DNA of 61,094 nt from QNZT01 sp964573205 (GTDB lineage Bacteria > Campylobacterota > Campylobacteria > Campylobacterales > QNZT01): NCBI GenBank assembly GCA_964573205.1, contig CAZNIT010000046.1:1-61094 (forward strand), in the 5' to 3' direction. Of this stretch, positions 25,501 to 34,058 are shown piece after piece. Both the position numbers and the translations under genes were made by a program. The notes below the pieces were generated by a model that was given only the letters and a program-made list of their open reading frames with translations, was not told where the DNA came from and did no database searches. Position 1 is the first letter of the stretch, and the number at the start of each line of letters is the position of its first letter.

Positions 25501-27035
25501 TAGAGAGATTTTATCTTAAAGATCACTTTGGATTTAAAGAGGCGGAACTTGAGTTCGATCGAAATTTCATAGTTTTTACAGGTCCAAGCGGAGCGGGAAA
25601 ATCGGTACTTATGGAAGCCCTCCTATCTTTGTTCGGATTTAAGGATTGTGATGCCGGCTTGATAGAAGCGTCGATAAATCACAAAATAGGTTTGGAGGAT
25701 TTCGGCATACAAGAAGATGAACCGAATATCTTCTGTCTTACAAAACAGAAATCCGCAAGATATTTTATAAACAATCGACAAATTTCCAAAAAAAATATAA
25801 AAACTATTAGCAGCCGTTTCATAAACTATCTTAGTCTTCGAGAATTCAACGAATTTGAGAATGAAAACCTGCTCACTTTAACGGATGCGATAGCATCGGC
25901 TTCAAACTCAAAATATCAAAAGCTGCTAAATGAATTCAAGATCGGTTACGACGAATATAAAAGATGTAAAACGAAACTGCAAAAGGTTCTTTTTGAAGAG
26001 AAAAAAGTCGAAGAGTTGAAAGAGTTCACCGCTTTCGAAATTAAAAAAATAGAAGATATAGATCCCGATATAGACGAATACGAACAACTTATGCAACAAA
26101 AAAAAGAGCTCTCGAGAAAAGAGAAGATACAAGAGGCTATCTCTTCGGCTTCGGGAGTATTCGAATATAGATCAAAAGTAGGTGAAGCTTTAACTCTTCT
26201 TGAAAAAGAGAGCAGCAATTTCGAAGAGGCGCTAAGCGATGTAGAAGCGATTTTTCAAGAGGCTCTTATTAGACTCGGCGAGCTGGAAGATATCGAAATA
26301 GAATCTCTACTAAACCGAATAGAACAGCTCTCTTCCTTAAAAAGAAAATATGGCTCGATAGAAGAAGCTTTAATCTATCTGCAAAAAAAGAGAGAAGAAC
26401 TTTCACGCTATGAAAATCTAGCCTTTGAAAAAGAGAATCTTCTAAAAGAGGCGCAAAAACTCGAGGAAAAAGTCAACCGACTCGCCGATGAGATAACGAA
26501 AGAGCGAAAAAAAGCTCTGAAAACATTACAAGAAAGGGTCGAGCACTATCTAAATCTATTATATCTGGAAGATGTGAAGTTTATCTTAAAAGAAAAAACG
26601 CTGACGGCATACGGAAAAGATGAGATAGAAACCGTTTTAAAAACTACGGATCTAAAGAAGGTAAGCTCGGGAGAGTTGAATCGTTTACGGCTAGCCCTTT
26701 TGGCCGCTTCCAATGAATTTATACAATCAAACGGCGGCATATTGATACTTGATGAAATAGATGCGAACGTAAGTGGCAAAGAGTCCATGAGCATAGCTTC
26801 GGTGCTGCAAACTTTAAGCAAAAACTATCAAATTTTTGCTATCAGTCATCAACCTCAACTCTCTTCGACCGCACAAATGCATTTTCTAGTACAAAAAAAA
26901 GACGGCGTAAGCAGCGTCACTCCTTTGGATAAAGAAGGACGTATAAATGAACTTTCACGGATGATAAGCGGTAAAGAGATAAGTGACGAAGCCTTGAATT
27001 TTGCAAAAAGTCTTTTAAAAAATCAAAACGGTTGA
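25497..27035 (+). CDS. recN: DNA repair protein RecN
   Basis: SMC-like ATPase of double-strand break repair. The 512 residues are in the short range for RecN. The Walker A motif lies in VFTGPSGAGKSVLMEALL, a long coiled-coil hinge region spans about 150-360, the signature SSGELNRLRLAL follows, and Walker B is ILILDEIDANVSGKES. The C-terminus ends the ATPase head. The start is TTG within the nadK stop (TTGA), which points to translational coupling. Confidence 0.93.
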   Translation: MIERFYLKDHFGFKEAELEFDRNFIVFTGPSGAGKSVLMEALLSLFGFKDCDAGLIEASINHKIGLEDFGIQEDEPNIFCLTKQKSARYFINNRQISKKNIKTISSRFINYLSLREFNEFENENLLTLTDAIASASNSKYQKLLNEFKIGYDEYKRCKTKLQKVLFEEKKVEELKEFTAFEIKKIEDIDPDIDEYEQLMQQKKELSRKEKIQEAISSASGVFEYRSKVGEALTLLEKESSNFEEALSDVEAIFQEALIRLGELEDIEIESLLNRIEQLSSLKRKYGSIEEALIYLQKKREELSRYENLAFEKENLLKEAQKLEEKVNRLADEITKERKKALKTLQERVEHYLNLLYLEDVKFILKEKTLTAYGKDEIETVLKTTDLKKVSSGELNRLRLALLAASNEFIQSNGGILILDEIDANVSGKESMSIASVLQTLSKNYQIFAISHQPQLSSTAQMHFLVQKKDGVSSVTPLDKEGRINELSRMISGKEISDEALNFAKSLLKNQNG

Positions 27036-27041
27036 ATTTTA

Positions 27042-27050
27042 TGGTATAAT
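27042..27050 (+). promoter_or_regulatory. Extended -10 promoter of the dodecin gene
   Basis: TG-G-TATAAT (27042-27050) is a full extended -10, 36 nt before the dodecin ATG, just after the recN stop. No clear -35. It suggests that dodecin is transcribed separately from recN. Confidence 0.6.
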
Positions 27051-27086
27051 CATCCCAACCTAATATATCAAATCAAGGAGAAGATC

Positions 27087-27290
27087 ATGGCAAAAGTCGT
27101 TAAAGTTATAGAGGTGCTGGCTCAGTCTGGCAAAAGTTGGGAAGATGCGGCGAAGAACGCGATTGCCGAAGCCTCCAAATCCGTTAGAAACATCCAATCC
27201 ATATACATCAAAGATAAAAGTGCTAAAGTGGTGGATAATAAAATAGTAAAATATCGCATCACCGCAAAAATCTCATTCACCATCGAATAA
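27087..27290 (+). CDS. Dodecin family flavin-binding protein
   Basis: A 67-residue protein of the dodecin family, which assembles as hollow dodecamers that store or sequester flavins. The fold signature is visible: VVKVIEVLAQSGKSWEDAAK, then a helix AIAEASKSVRNIQSIYIKD and the final strand KYRITAKISF. The Trp of SWEDA is the flavin-stacking residue in relatives. Preceded by AAGGAG and its own extended -10. ribF is in the same window, but not adjacent. Confidence 0.9.
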   Translation: MAKVVKVIEVLAQSGKSWEDAAKNAIAEASKSVRNIQSIYIKDKSAKVVDNKIVKYRITAKISFTIE

Positions 27291-27295
27291 CACAA

Positions 27296-27320
27296 GAGGA
27301 TGTCAACAACGCATCCTCCT
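27296..27320 (+). terminator. Probable hairpin after dodecin
   Basis: GAGGATG (27296-27302) pairs with CATCCTC (27312-27318) around a 9-nt loop, with a short CTTT after it. The T-tract is weak, so it may attenuate rather than stop transcription into tatD. Confidence 0.5.
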
Positions 27321-27354
27321 TTGAATCTTCAAAAAATTTCAGGATCGTTAAATT

Positions 27355-28131
27355 ATGATTATAGATACTCATTGTCATTTAAATGACAAAAGATTCCGAT
27401 CGGATCTCGAAGACGTGATAAAAAGAGCTAAAAAAGCCGGGGTCGGTGCGATGATAATCCCCGGAGCCGATCCGGTGGAACTTCCTAGAGCCGTAGAGAT
27501 CGCACAAGAGCATGAAAATATCTATTTTGCCGTAGGAGTTCATCCGTACGATATTGAAAGTTTCGACTCGAATCTTTTGAAAAAATATATAAATCATCCA
27601 AAATGCGTCGCGGTAGGTGAATGCGGCTTGGATTATTATAGACTTCCAAAAGACAAAAATGAAAAAGAGGCTCAAAAAGAGGCTCAAAAAAAGATTTTTA
27701 AAATTCAGATCGACTTGGCGAAAGAGTATAAAAAACCTCTAATCGTCCATATAAGAGAAGCGTCAAAAGATAGTCTGGATATCTTAAAGGAGCAAAACGC
27801 CAAAGAGGTCGGCGGCGTACTTCATTGTTATAATGCGAGTGAAATATTATTGGAGTTGAGCGATGACGGATTTTATTTCGGTATAGGGGGAGTGATAACC
27901 TTTAAAAATGCCAGAAAACTAGTCGAAGTATTGCCGAAAATTCCAAAAGATAAAATTTTATTCGAAACCGACGCGCCGTACCTCGCACCCCACCCTCACA
28001 GAGGCGAGAGAAACGAACCGGCATATACGACTTATATTGCGGAAAAAACCGCTCAAATTGTAAAAACGGATAATGAAACATTAAAAAACATTGTACTTGA
28101 AAATACAAAAAAATTATTTCAAGTTTTTTAA
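27355..28131 (+). CDS. tatD: TatD family hydrolase
   Basis: Metal-dependent DNase/hydrolase of the amidohydrolase superfamily; 258 residues. Metal ligands are visible in DTHCHLND, the catalytic GVHPYD and AVGECGLDYYRL, then PLIVHIREAS, VLHCYNAS and the late FETDAPYLAPHPHRGERNEP. TatD enzymes act in DNA repair or turnover; the physiological substrate is uncertain. It lies upstream of the peptidoglycan enzymes in a conserved Campylobacterota order. Confidence 0.95.
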   Translation: MIIDTHCHLNDKRFRSDLEDVIKRAKKAGVGAMIIPGADPVELPRAVEIAQEHENIYFAVGVHPYDIESFDSNLLKKYINHPKCVAVGECGLDYYRLPKDKNEKEAQKEAQKKIFKIQIDLAKEYKKPLIVHIREASKDSLDILKEQNAKEVGGVLHCYNASEILLELSDDGFYFGIGGVITFKNARKLVEVLPKIPKDKILFETDAPYLAPHPHRGERNEPAYTTYIAEKTAQIVKTDNETLKNIVLENTKKLFQVF

Positions 28132-28181
28132 AGTGGGCTTTAACTACAATCCTCTTCACATATAAGACAAGGAAATATCCT

Positions 28182-29717
28182 ATGATAATGAAAATTTTGT
28201 TCATGATAGCTCTTTTGCAGCTTCTCATGATACAAAGTTTCGCAAAAAACATTATTCTTGAAATTGATCCCTATGAAGAGATTAAAATTTTAGAGAGTCT
28301 TGATATCGACACATCCTTTTTGGATGATCCCCATTATATAAAGATGAAAAAAAATATCGATCAACTTAAAACCATCTACTTTTTAAAAACGTTAAAAAGA
28401 GGAAATCTTTTTATGCCCAATCTTCAAGAACTTTTAGACGAGTCGGAAATTCCTAACACTTTTCTCTATATGGCGATGGTGGAGTCAAAATTTTTAGCGG
28501 ACAGCAAATCACATAAACACGCCGCAGGATTGTGGCAATTTATGCCGGCAACCGCAAGAGAGTACAATCTAACTAGAAACAGTCACTTGGATGAAAGGTT
28601 AGATCCCATCAAATCAACTAAAGCCGCTATCGAATATTTGAAATACCTTCATGACAGATTCGGAAAATGGTACCTTGCGGCTATGGCGTACAATTGCGGG
28701 GAAGGAAGACTCGCAAATGCGATACGAAAAGCTAAAACGGACGACCTTGCAACTCTACTAGATCGAAAAAAGGGGTATCTTCCGAAAGAGACCAGAGATT
28801 ACATACGCCGTATTTTGGTAGCGGCGCTTTTGGCTCAAGATAAAAATATAATAGAAAAGAACGACTATAATCACCTTTACGGTCTATGTAGCAATAAAAA
28901 ACTCGCGAAACTATATTTCAAAGGGGGAGAGAGTCTCTACTCGATTTCACTGAAAATCGGAGTGCCGCTGAAAAAGATAAAAGCATGCAATCCCCACCTA
29001 ATAAAAAATCGCCTACCGCCGAATAAAAAAATATTTTACATCTATCTGCCGGAAGATTTGGCTCAAGAGGCGAAAAACGCCATAAAATCGACTAAAGAGA
29101 CATTTACATATATCGTCAGACCGAACGATACGCTCTTTCAAATAAGCAAGCGCTTCAATATAAAAATGAGCACGATCAAAAGGTTGAATCCAAATCTCAA
29201 AAGAATATTAAGAATAGGAACCCCTCTAACGCTTCTTGGAAATAATCCATATGAAGATAAAGAAAAAGAGCGTGAGATAAAGATCATCAAAAATAGAACC
29301 TTTCTTTATCAACTTGAAGAGAACCTCACACTTTACGAAATAAGTATAAAATTCAACAATAAGATATCGACTCTTAAAGAGTTAAATCCCAATATCCCGG
29401 ATAGACTACAAAAAGGCGCTAAAGTCGTAGTCATAAGAGATGTGGAGATCAATACGACAAAAGATAGCGAACCCGTCGTATTCGCTACGAAAGCGATAAC
29501 AAACGATACGAATGCAACTTCTAACGATTTAAATATGACCGTAAAAAAATATGCGGTGGAATTTAAAAATAAATCGAAAGATAATTTAAAAGATGGTAAT
29601 GCTATGATATTAAATAACGAAAATAATAAAACAGAAAAAAAGTCGTATGAAGCAAATGCCACAATCGAACAAAATAGAACGAATATACAAAAAACCACTT
29701 GCATTACTCTCAATTAG
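28182..29717 (+). CDS. mltD: LysM-containing lytic transglycosylase (MltD-like)
   Basis: Cleaves peptidoglycan glycan strands with formation of 1,6-anhydro ends, in the periplasm. The 511-residue precursor begins with a signal peptide (about 1-21). The SLT domain (about 75-200) has the catalytic Glu at 101 in LYMAMVESKFLADS, plus AAGLWQFMPATAREY and AMAYNCGEGRL. Three LysM-like repeats follow (about 234-284, 306-352, 364-418; e.g. TLFQISKRFNIKMSTIKRLN). The last 90 residues are a low-complexity Asn/Lys-rich tail whose coding sequence overlaps the rlpA start by 71 nt. AAGGA lies 8 nt before the ATG. Confidence 0.9.
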   Translation: MIMKILFMIALLQLLMIQSFAKNIILEIDPYEEIKILESLDIDTSFLDDPHYIKMKKNIDQLKTIYFLKTLKRGNLFMPNLQELLDESEIPNTFLYMAMVESKFLADSKSHKHAAGLWQFMPATAREYNLTRNSHLDERLDPIKSTKAAIEYLKYLHDRFGKWYLAAMAYNCGEGRLANAIRKAKTDDLATLLDRKKGYLPKETRDYIRRILVAALLAQDKNIIEKNDYNHLYGLCSNKKLAKLYFKGGESLYSISLKIGVPLKKIKACNPHLIKNRLPPNKKIFYIYLPEDLAQEAKNAIKSTKETFTYIVRPNDTLFQISKRFNIKMSTIKRLNPNLKRILRIGTPLTLLGNNPYEDKEKEREIKIIKNRTFLYQLEENLTLYEISIKFNNKISTLKELNPNIPDRLQKGAKVVVIRDVEINTTKDSEPVVFATKAITNDTNATSNDLNMTVKKYAVEFKNKSKDNLKDGNAMILNNENNKTEKKSYEANATIEQNRTNIQKTTCITLN

Positions 29718-30525
29718 TCTCCTCACGGCTATCTTTGTTTTACAGGGTTGCGCACTTTCAAATCCATTCGTGCCCTCAGGTGAAGAGTATCGACATACAT
29801 CCTATAAAAGCGTACAACAACCCATAAAAAGCGACATAATGTACAAAGCGACGATGCGCCCGTACAGTGTAAACGGTACACGGTACATCCCCTCGACGGT
29901 TCGAATAGGAGAAAAATTTACGGGGGTGGCAAGCTGGTACGGCCCGAATTTCCATGGTCTTCAAACTTCAAACGGTGAATATTACGATATGTACACATAT
30001 ACCGCCGCACATAAAACCCTACCTATAAATACGATGGTAAAAGTCACCAACCTAAAAAACGGATTAAGTACCGTCGTACGAATAAACGACAGAGGACCTT
30101 TTGTAAAGGATCGTATCATCGATCTCTCCTATATAGCCGCAAAAGAGATCGGCGTTTTAAAACATGGAACGGCAAAAGTAGAACTTGAAGTTATCGGTTT
30201 TGATCAAAAAGCGAATAAATACGCCCACAAACCGATCTTGCAAACACAAAGAACGAAACTTCCAAAGATCGAAAAAAGTTCCCAAACTCTCGATAAAATC
30301 GGCTTCGGTATTCAAATAGCATCATTTTCCGATCAAAACAAAGCGCTGGAGTTTAAAAGAAAATGCTATAATGACAAATTAACGCATCCGATAGTCATAA
30401 AAACGAAAGAGATCGCGAACAAGCCGATATATACTATCGTTATATCCGGATTCTCTACGAAAGAGAAGGCTAAAGAGCATATAAGAAAATATGGCTTCAA
30501 AGATGCATTTGTTATAAGGAATTGA
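29647..30525 (+). CDS. rlpA: RlpA-like septal lipoprotein with SPOR domain
   Basis: Lytic transglycosylase-type protein acting on peptidoglycan lacking stem peptides, usually at the septum. The 292-residue precursor has a lipobox in IFVLQGCALSN. The double-psi beta-barrel domain (about 95-190) has GVASWYGPNFHGLQTSNGE and VVRINDRGPFVKDRIIDLS with the catalytic Asp. A C-terminal SPOR domain (about 218-292) shows FGIQIASFSDQNKALEFK. It starts inside the mltD tail (71-nt overlap, different frame) and its stop lies beside the hisB start. Confidence 0.9.
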   Translation: MKQMPQSNKIERIYKKPLALLSISLLTAIFVLQGCALSNPFVPSGEEYRHTSYKSVQQPIKSDIMYKATMRPYSVNGTRYIPSTVRIGEKFTGVASWYGPNFHGLQTSNGEYYDMYTYTAAHKTLPINTMVKVTNLKNGLSTVVRINDRGPFVKDRIIDLSYIAAKEIGVLKHGTAKVELEVIGFDQKANKYAHKPILQTQRTKLPKIEKSSQTLDKIGFGIQIASFSDQNKALEFKRKCYNDKLTHPIVIKTKEIANKPIYTIVISGFSTKEKAKEHIRKYGFKDAFVIRN

Positions 30526-30527
30526 AT

Positions 30528-31100
30528 TTGACGACTATACGAAGAGATACGAAAGAGACTCAAGTTGAAGTTTCGCTCCAGATATACGGAAACGGAGAAA
30601 ACTCCATTTGTACGAAAATAGGCTTTTTCGATCATATGCTTGAGGCATTCGCAAAACATGCACATTTCAACTTGGAACTAAAATGCGAGGGCGATCGGCA
30701 CATCGACTTTCACCATAGTGTGGAAGATAGCGCCATAGTACTGGGAGAGGCTTTATATAAAGAGATATATCCGATTGAAAAAATAGAGCGATTCGGTGAG
30801 GCGAGCGTCGTTATGGACGAGGCTTGCGTAAATACAACACTGGATCTATCAAATCGCCCTTTTCTTTACTTCGACGCGAAATTCAAAGATAAGATCGGAG
30901 AGTTCGATACGGAACTCATAGAAGAGTTTTTCAGGGCACTTTGTTTCAATGCCGGTATAAGCGCTCATATAGTCTCACTTAGAGGTAAAAACAGTCACCA
31001 TATCGCCGAAGCGCTTTTTAAATCGTTTGCAATCGCTCTAAGAAGAGCTTTAAGTAAAAACGAACGCTGCGGTATTCCAAGCACAAAAGGCGTACTTTGA
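30528..31100 (+). CDS. hisB: Imidazoleglycerol-phosphate dehydratase
   Basis: Sixth step of histidine synthesis, dehydrating imidazoleglycerol phosphate. The 190 residues match the monofunctional form. The two His-rich metal motifs are intact (DFHHSVEDSAIVLGEAL and KNSHHIAEALFKSFA), as is the start TTIRRDTKETQVEVSL. The TTG at 30528 is preferred because AAGGA lies 7 nt before it; TTG 30522 would be only 1 nt away. No other his gene is nearby: it sits between rlpA and kdsC. Its stop overlaps the TTG of kdsC by 3 nt. Confidence 0.95.
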   Translation: MTTIRRDTKETQVEVSLQIYGNGENSICTKIGFFDHMLEAFAKHAHFNLELKCEGDRHIDFHHSVEDSAIVLGEALYKEIYPIEKIERFGEASVVMDEACVNTTLDLSNRPFLYFDAKFKDKIGEFDTELIEEFFRALCFNAGISAHIVSLRGKNSHHIAEALFKSFAIALRRALSKNERCGIPSTKGVL

Positions 31101-31591
31101 TAGATCTGATAGTACTGGATGTTGACGGTTGCATGACAAACGGTGAAATTATCTATTCACAAGACGGCAACGAAACAAAAACCTTTAACGTAAAAGACGG
31201 TCTTGCGATCGTATCTTGGATGAAGCTTGGTAAAAAGGCGGCTATCATTACGGGGAGAGAATCTAAAATAGTACAAAAAAGAGCCCAAGAACTGGGTATA
31301 GACCACTTATATCAAAAAGTCAAAGACAAAAAACAAAAACTTGTCGAAATATTAGAAAAAGAGAATCTAAGCTTTGAAAATGTGGCCGTAATAGGCGACG
31401 ACCTAAACGATTATCAAATGCTAAGTGTCGCAAAAAGATCCTTCTCTCCTAATGATGCGGTTTTACACATAAAAAAAAACGTCCAAACTATTCTTGCAAA
31501 AAAGGGAGGAGAAGGCGCGATTAGAGAGATGATCGATATTTTGATAGAAGAAGAGAATCTAAATGAGGAGTTTTTAAAACTATGGCTGTAA
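31097..31591 (+). CDS. kdsC: KDO-8-phosphate phosphatase (KdsC-like HAD)
   Basis: HAD-superfamily phosphatase that removes phosphate from KDO-8-P, providing KDO for the LPS inner core. The 164 residues match KdsC. Motif I is VLDVDGCMTNGEI (DxDG with no cap domain), motif II IITGRESKIV, motif III lysine in VKDKKQKLVEIL, and motif IV VIGDDLNDYQML. TTG start inside the hisB stop. It is followed immediately by lptC and lptA, so LPS synthesis and transport are encoded together. It overlaps lptC by 10 nt. Confidence 0.93.
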   Translation: MIDLIVLDVDGCMTNGEIIYSQDGNETKTFNVKDGLAIVSWMKLGKKAAIITGRESKIVQKRAQELGIDHLYQKVKDKKQKLVEILEKENLSFENVAVIGDDLNDYQMLSVAKRSFSPNDAVLHIKKNVQTILAKKGGEGAIREMIDILIEEENLNEEFLKLWL

Positions 31592-32103
31592 AGATATTTG
31601 CGATAGGCCTTTTACTCTTTATTTTAGAGATAGCTTATTTAAGCACACACAAACCCATAACTCTTGAGATCAAAAAACAAAATATCGATTTCAGCGATAT
31701 CACTTTTGAAGATATCAACGCTTATGTTTTGACCGAAAATGGCGTAAAAACGACTCTCGAAGCCTCAAAAGCACTAAGTTACAAAGATAAAAATATGCTC
31801 TATGACATAAAAAGTCATCTCATATTCGATAAAAGAGCGGACACGATCCAAGCTGATGAAGCGATACATCAAAGCGATACTCTTTATTTGAAAAACAACG
31901 TGATTTACGAATCCAACGATTCCACACTTCTAAAAAGCGACGATTTAGTGTATAATATCGATAAAGGTATAGCTACGTCCAACGCTCCTTTTATTATGAA
32001 ACGAAAAAATTTCGACGCTAAAGGGAGTTATTTTGTCTATAACGCAAAAGAGCGATACATCAAAGCTGAAAATATTATCGTCAACATCGAGGAAAAATAT
32101 TAA
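31582..32103 (+). CDS. lptC: LPS export bitopic protein LptC
   Basis: A 173-residue protein with an N-terminal transmembrane segment (about 3-20) and a periplasmic beta-jellyroll (DITFEDINAYVLTENGVKTT, LVYNIDKGIATSNAPFIMK). This is the LptC/YrbK layout: it receives LPS from LptBFG and passes it to LptA. It overlaps kdsC by 10 nt and precedes lptA by 3 nt. Sequence conservation in this family is low, so position supports the call as much as sequence does. Confidence 0.85.
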   Translation: MAVKIFAIGLLLFILEIAYLSTHKPITLEIKKQNIDFSDITFEDINAYVLTENGVKTTLEASKALSYKDKNMLYDIKSHLIFDKRADTIQADEAIHQSDTLYLKNNVIYESNDSTLLKSDDLVYNIDKGIATSNAPFIMKRKNFDAKGSYFVYNAKERYIKAENIIVNIEEKY

Positions 32104-32106
32104 AAA

Positions 32107-32562
32107 GTGAAATATATAATAATTCTCATTCTCTTATTTCAATTTCTTTATGCTCAAAAGATAACGGTCACCGCCGATAAATTCGAAGCGTACGAAAATA
32201 AAAAGATATCTCTACTAAGAGGTCATGTGCATATTCAAAAAGGCGAAGACGAGATCAAAGCCGATAAACTGATTATTGAGTTTGATAAAAACGATAAACC
32301 CCTAAAATATACGCTTACCGGAAACGTACGATTTGAAATCCATACTTCCACTCAAAATTTCAGCGGCAAAGCGAGACAGATAATATACGATCCGTCCAAA
32401 AAACGGTATATAGCATCGGGAAACGTAGTTTTAAAAGAGAAACTATCCGATAAACTATTGCAAGGCGAGAAGATAGTTATAGATCGAATAAGCGGCAAAT
32501 CCAGTATCACGGGTAGAAAAAACCGACCGGTCAAATTTACATTTAGCGTCGATGAGAAATAG
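32107..32562 (+). CDS. lptA: LPS transport periplasmic protein LptA
   Basis: A 151-residue periplasmic protein with a signal peptide (YIIILILLFQFLYAQ) and the OstA/LptA beta-jellyroll: ITVTADKFEAYENKKISLL, VHIQKGEDEIKADKLIIEF and IIYDPSKKRYIASGNVVL. It forms part of the bridge carrying LPS across the periplasm. The start is GTG 32107, 3 nt after the lptC stop. The engB start follows 2 nt after the stop. Confidence 0.92.
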   Translation: MKYIIILILLFQFLYAQKITVTADKFEAYENKKISLLRGHVHIQKGEDEIKADKLIIEFDKNDKPLKYTLTGNVRFEIHTSTQNFSGKARQIIYDPSKKRYIASGNVVLKEKLSDKLLQGEKIVIDRISGKSSITGRKNRPVKFTFSVDEK

Positions 32563-32564
32563 AT

Positions 32565-33176
32565 ATGCTCAAAATAGTCGAAGCGAAATTTATCGTCTCA
32601 GCACAAAATATATCCCAATCTTTGCCGGAAGATATGAGCGAAATAGCGATCGTGGGAAGAAGCAATGTAGGAAAAAGTAGTTTTATAAACTCCATTACGA
32701 ATAAAAAAAACTTAGCAAAAAGCTCCTCCACACCCGGCAAAACAAGACTTATAAATTTTTTCAACATTACTTTTGATTGCAATAAAGAGAAATTTTTTGC
32801 AAGAGTAGTGGATCTTCCCGGATTCGGTTATGCGAAAGTTTCAAAAAGTGAAAAAAAGATTTGGCAGAAAAGTTTGAACGACTTTATCACAAAACGTTCA
32901 TCGATCCGTCTTTTTATACTTTTGATAGACGCAAGACATCCATATATGAAGATCGACTCCGAAGTAAAAAATTATCTTGAGTTTATAAAAAGAGCGGATC
33001 AAGATATAGTAACGATCTTCACAAAAGGCGACAAACTGAATCAAAAGGGAAAATCAGCTCTTAAAAAAGATTTTCCCGACGCCTTGATCGTCTCGAATCT
33101 CAAAAAAAACGGTATCGATAAAGCGGTATCGACAATCTTCGAGAAACTCTATCTAAGAGGATGCGACGATGAGTGA
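32565..33176 (+). CDS. engB: Ribosome biogenesis GTPase YsxC/EngB
   Basis: Small GTPase needed for late large-subunit assembly; 203 residues. G1 is IAIVGRSNVGKSSFINSIT, G2/switch I KSSSTPGKTRLINFF, G3 RVVDLPGFGYAKV, G4 IFTKGDKLN (TKxD), and a G5-like VSNLKKNGID. It overlaps the following acetyltransferase gene by 8 nt. Conserved neighbour of lptA in Campylobacterota, from memory. Confidence 0.95.
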   Translation: MLKIVEAKFIVSAQNISQSLPEDMSEIAIVGRSNVGKSSFINSITNKKNLAKSSSTPGKTRLINFFNITFDCNKEKFFARVVDLPGFGYAKVSKSEKKIWQKSLNDFITKRSSIRLFILLIDARHPYMKIDSEVKNYLEFIKRADQDIVTIFTKGDKLNQKGKSALKKDFPDALIVSNLKKNGIDKAVSTIFEKLYLRGCDDE

Positions 33177-33636
33177 TATAGTTTACGCAAAACCCCTTTT
33201 AAGCGATATAAAGCGGATGCAGGAGTTGGTACTGCCGGAGGTGAAGTCCGGAAAAATTCTTTATCGAAGCGACGATGAGATCGCTACGAATATTCGCTCA
33301 TACACTTTAGCGAAAGAGAATCGAAAGCTCGTCGGTTTCGGCGCTCTTCATATTCATACCGACTCGCTGGCCGAAGTTAGAAGCCTTATCGTGGATGAAA
33401 ACGAAAGAGGGAAAAAGATAGGTCACAATATCGTCAAGGAGTGCTTAACGGAGGCAAAAAAACTTGGAGTGAAAAAAGTTTTCACCCTCACATACGAGAA
33501 AATCTTTTTTGAAAAATTAGGCTTTGATGAGATCCCCAAAGAGTCTTTACCCGAACATAAAATCTGGGCGGACTGTGTTAAATGCAAACATTTTCCAATT
33601 TGCGACGAAGTCGCTTTAATTATAGATATCCTCTAA
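33169..33636 (+). CDS. GNAT acetyltransferase, probably short-form N-acetylglutamate synthase
   Basis: A 155-residue GNAT-fold protein. The acetyl-CoA loop is visible in LIVDENERGKKIGHNIVKEC (R/Q-x-x-G-x-G/A pattern, here R-G-K-K-I-G). The C-terminal block HKIWADCVKCKHFPICDEVA, with three Cys and an Asp-Glu, is characteristic of short ArgA-like N-acetylglutamate synthases, which make the first arginine precursor. No other arg gene is adjacent, so the assignment is by motif. It overlaps engB by 8 nt and the next gene by 55 nt. Confidence 0.75.
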   Translation: MSDIVYAKPLLSDIKRMQELVLPEVKSGKILYRSDDEIATNIRSYTLAKENRKLVGFGALHIHTDSLAEVRSLIVDENERGKKIGHNIVKECLTEAKKLGVKKVFTLTYEKIFFEKLGFDEIPKESLPEHKIWADCVKCKHFPICDEVALIIDIL

Positions 33637-34058
33637 TACTGCTGCTTTTTATAGCGGCGTTGACGTATGAGAGTCTAGGTACGATCTATCCGTATCTCAC
33701 ACCGCTACTTGGAGTAGGATTTTACTACTGGATAAAAAATAGAGATAACAAAGAGAGCTATCCTCCTATTTTTCTATTTTTTTGCTATACGATCTATTTT
33801 GAATTAGATCGCGACATAATGCTTTTTTCGTTTATCTTGCTAATAATGCTCTATCACTACTTTATACAAAAGCCTCTTGAAGAGTCGATCGAATGCGATG
33901 TGTGTTTGAAGATAATTTTCACTCTTTATGCATACTTGGGATACTATATGCTCAATCAGTTTTTAGGTTTCATATTTAATCTTCCGTCTTTCGAGATAAA
34001 TTTGACTTACCTAATTTACATTATAAGCGATCTTTTGATAACGATACTATTTTTATGA
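33582..34058 (+). CDS. Putative MreD-like membrane protein
   Basis: A 158-residue, very hydrophobic protein with about five transmembrane segments (about 17-35, 36-50, 60-75, 80-92, 110-150). It lies directly before mrdA and overlaps it by 4 nt (ATGA), which is the usual place for MreD, the rod-shape-determining membrane partner of PBP2. Sequence similarity to MreD cannot be confirmed by eye. Its start, ATG 33582, is 55 nt inside the acetyltransferase gene in another frame; a later TTG start cannot be excluded. Confidence 0.6.
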   Translation: MQTFSNLRRSRFNYRYPLILLLFIAALTYESLGTIYPYLTPLLGVGFYYWIKNRDNKESYPPIFLFFCYTIYFELDRDIMLFSFILLIMLYHYFIQKPLEESIECDVCLKIIFTLYAYLGYYMLNQFLGFIFNLPSFEINLTYLIYIISDLLITILFL

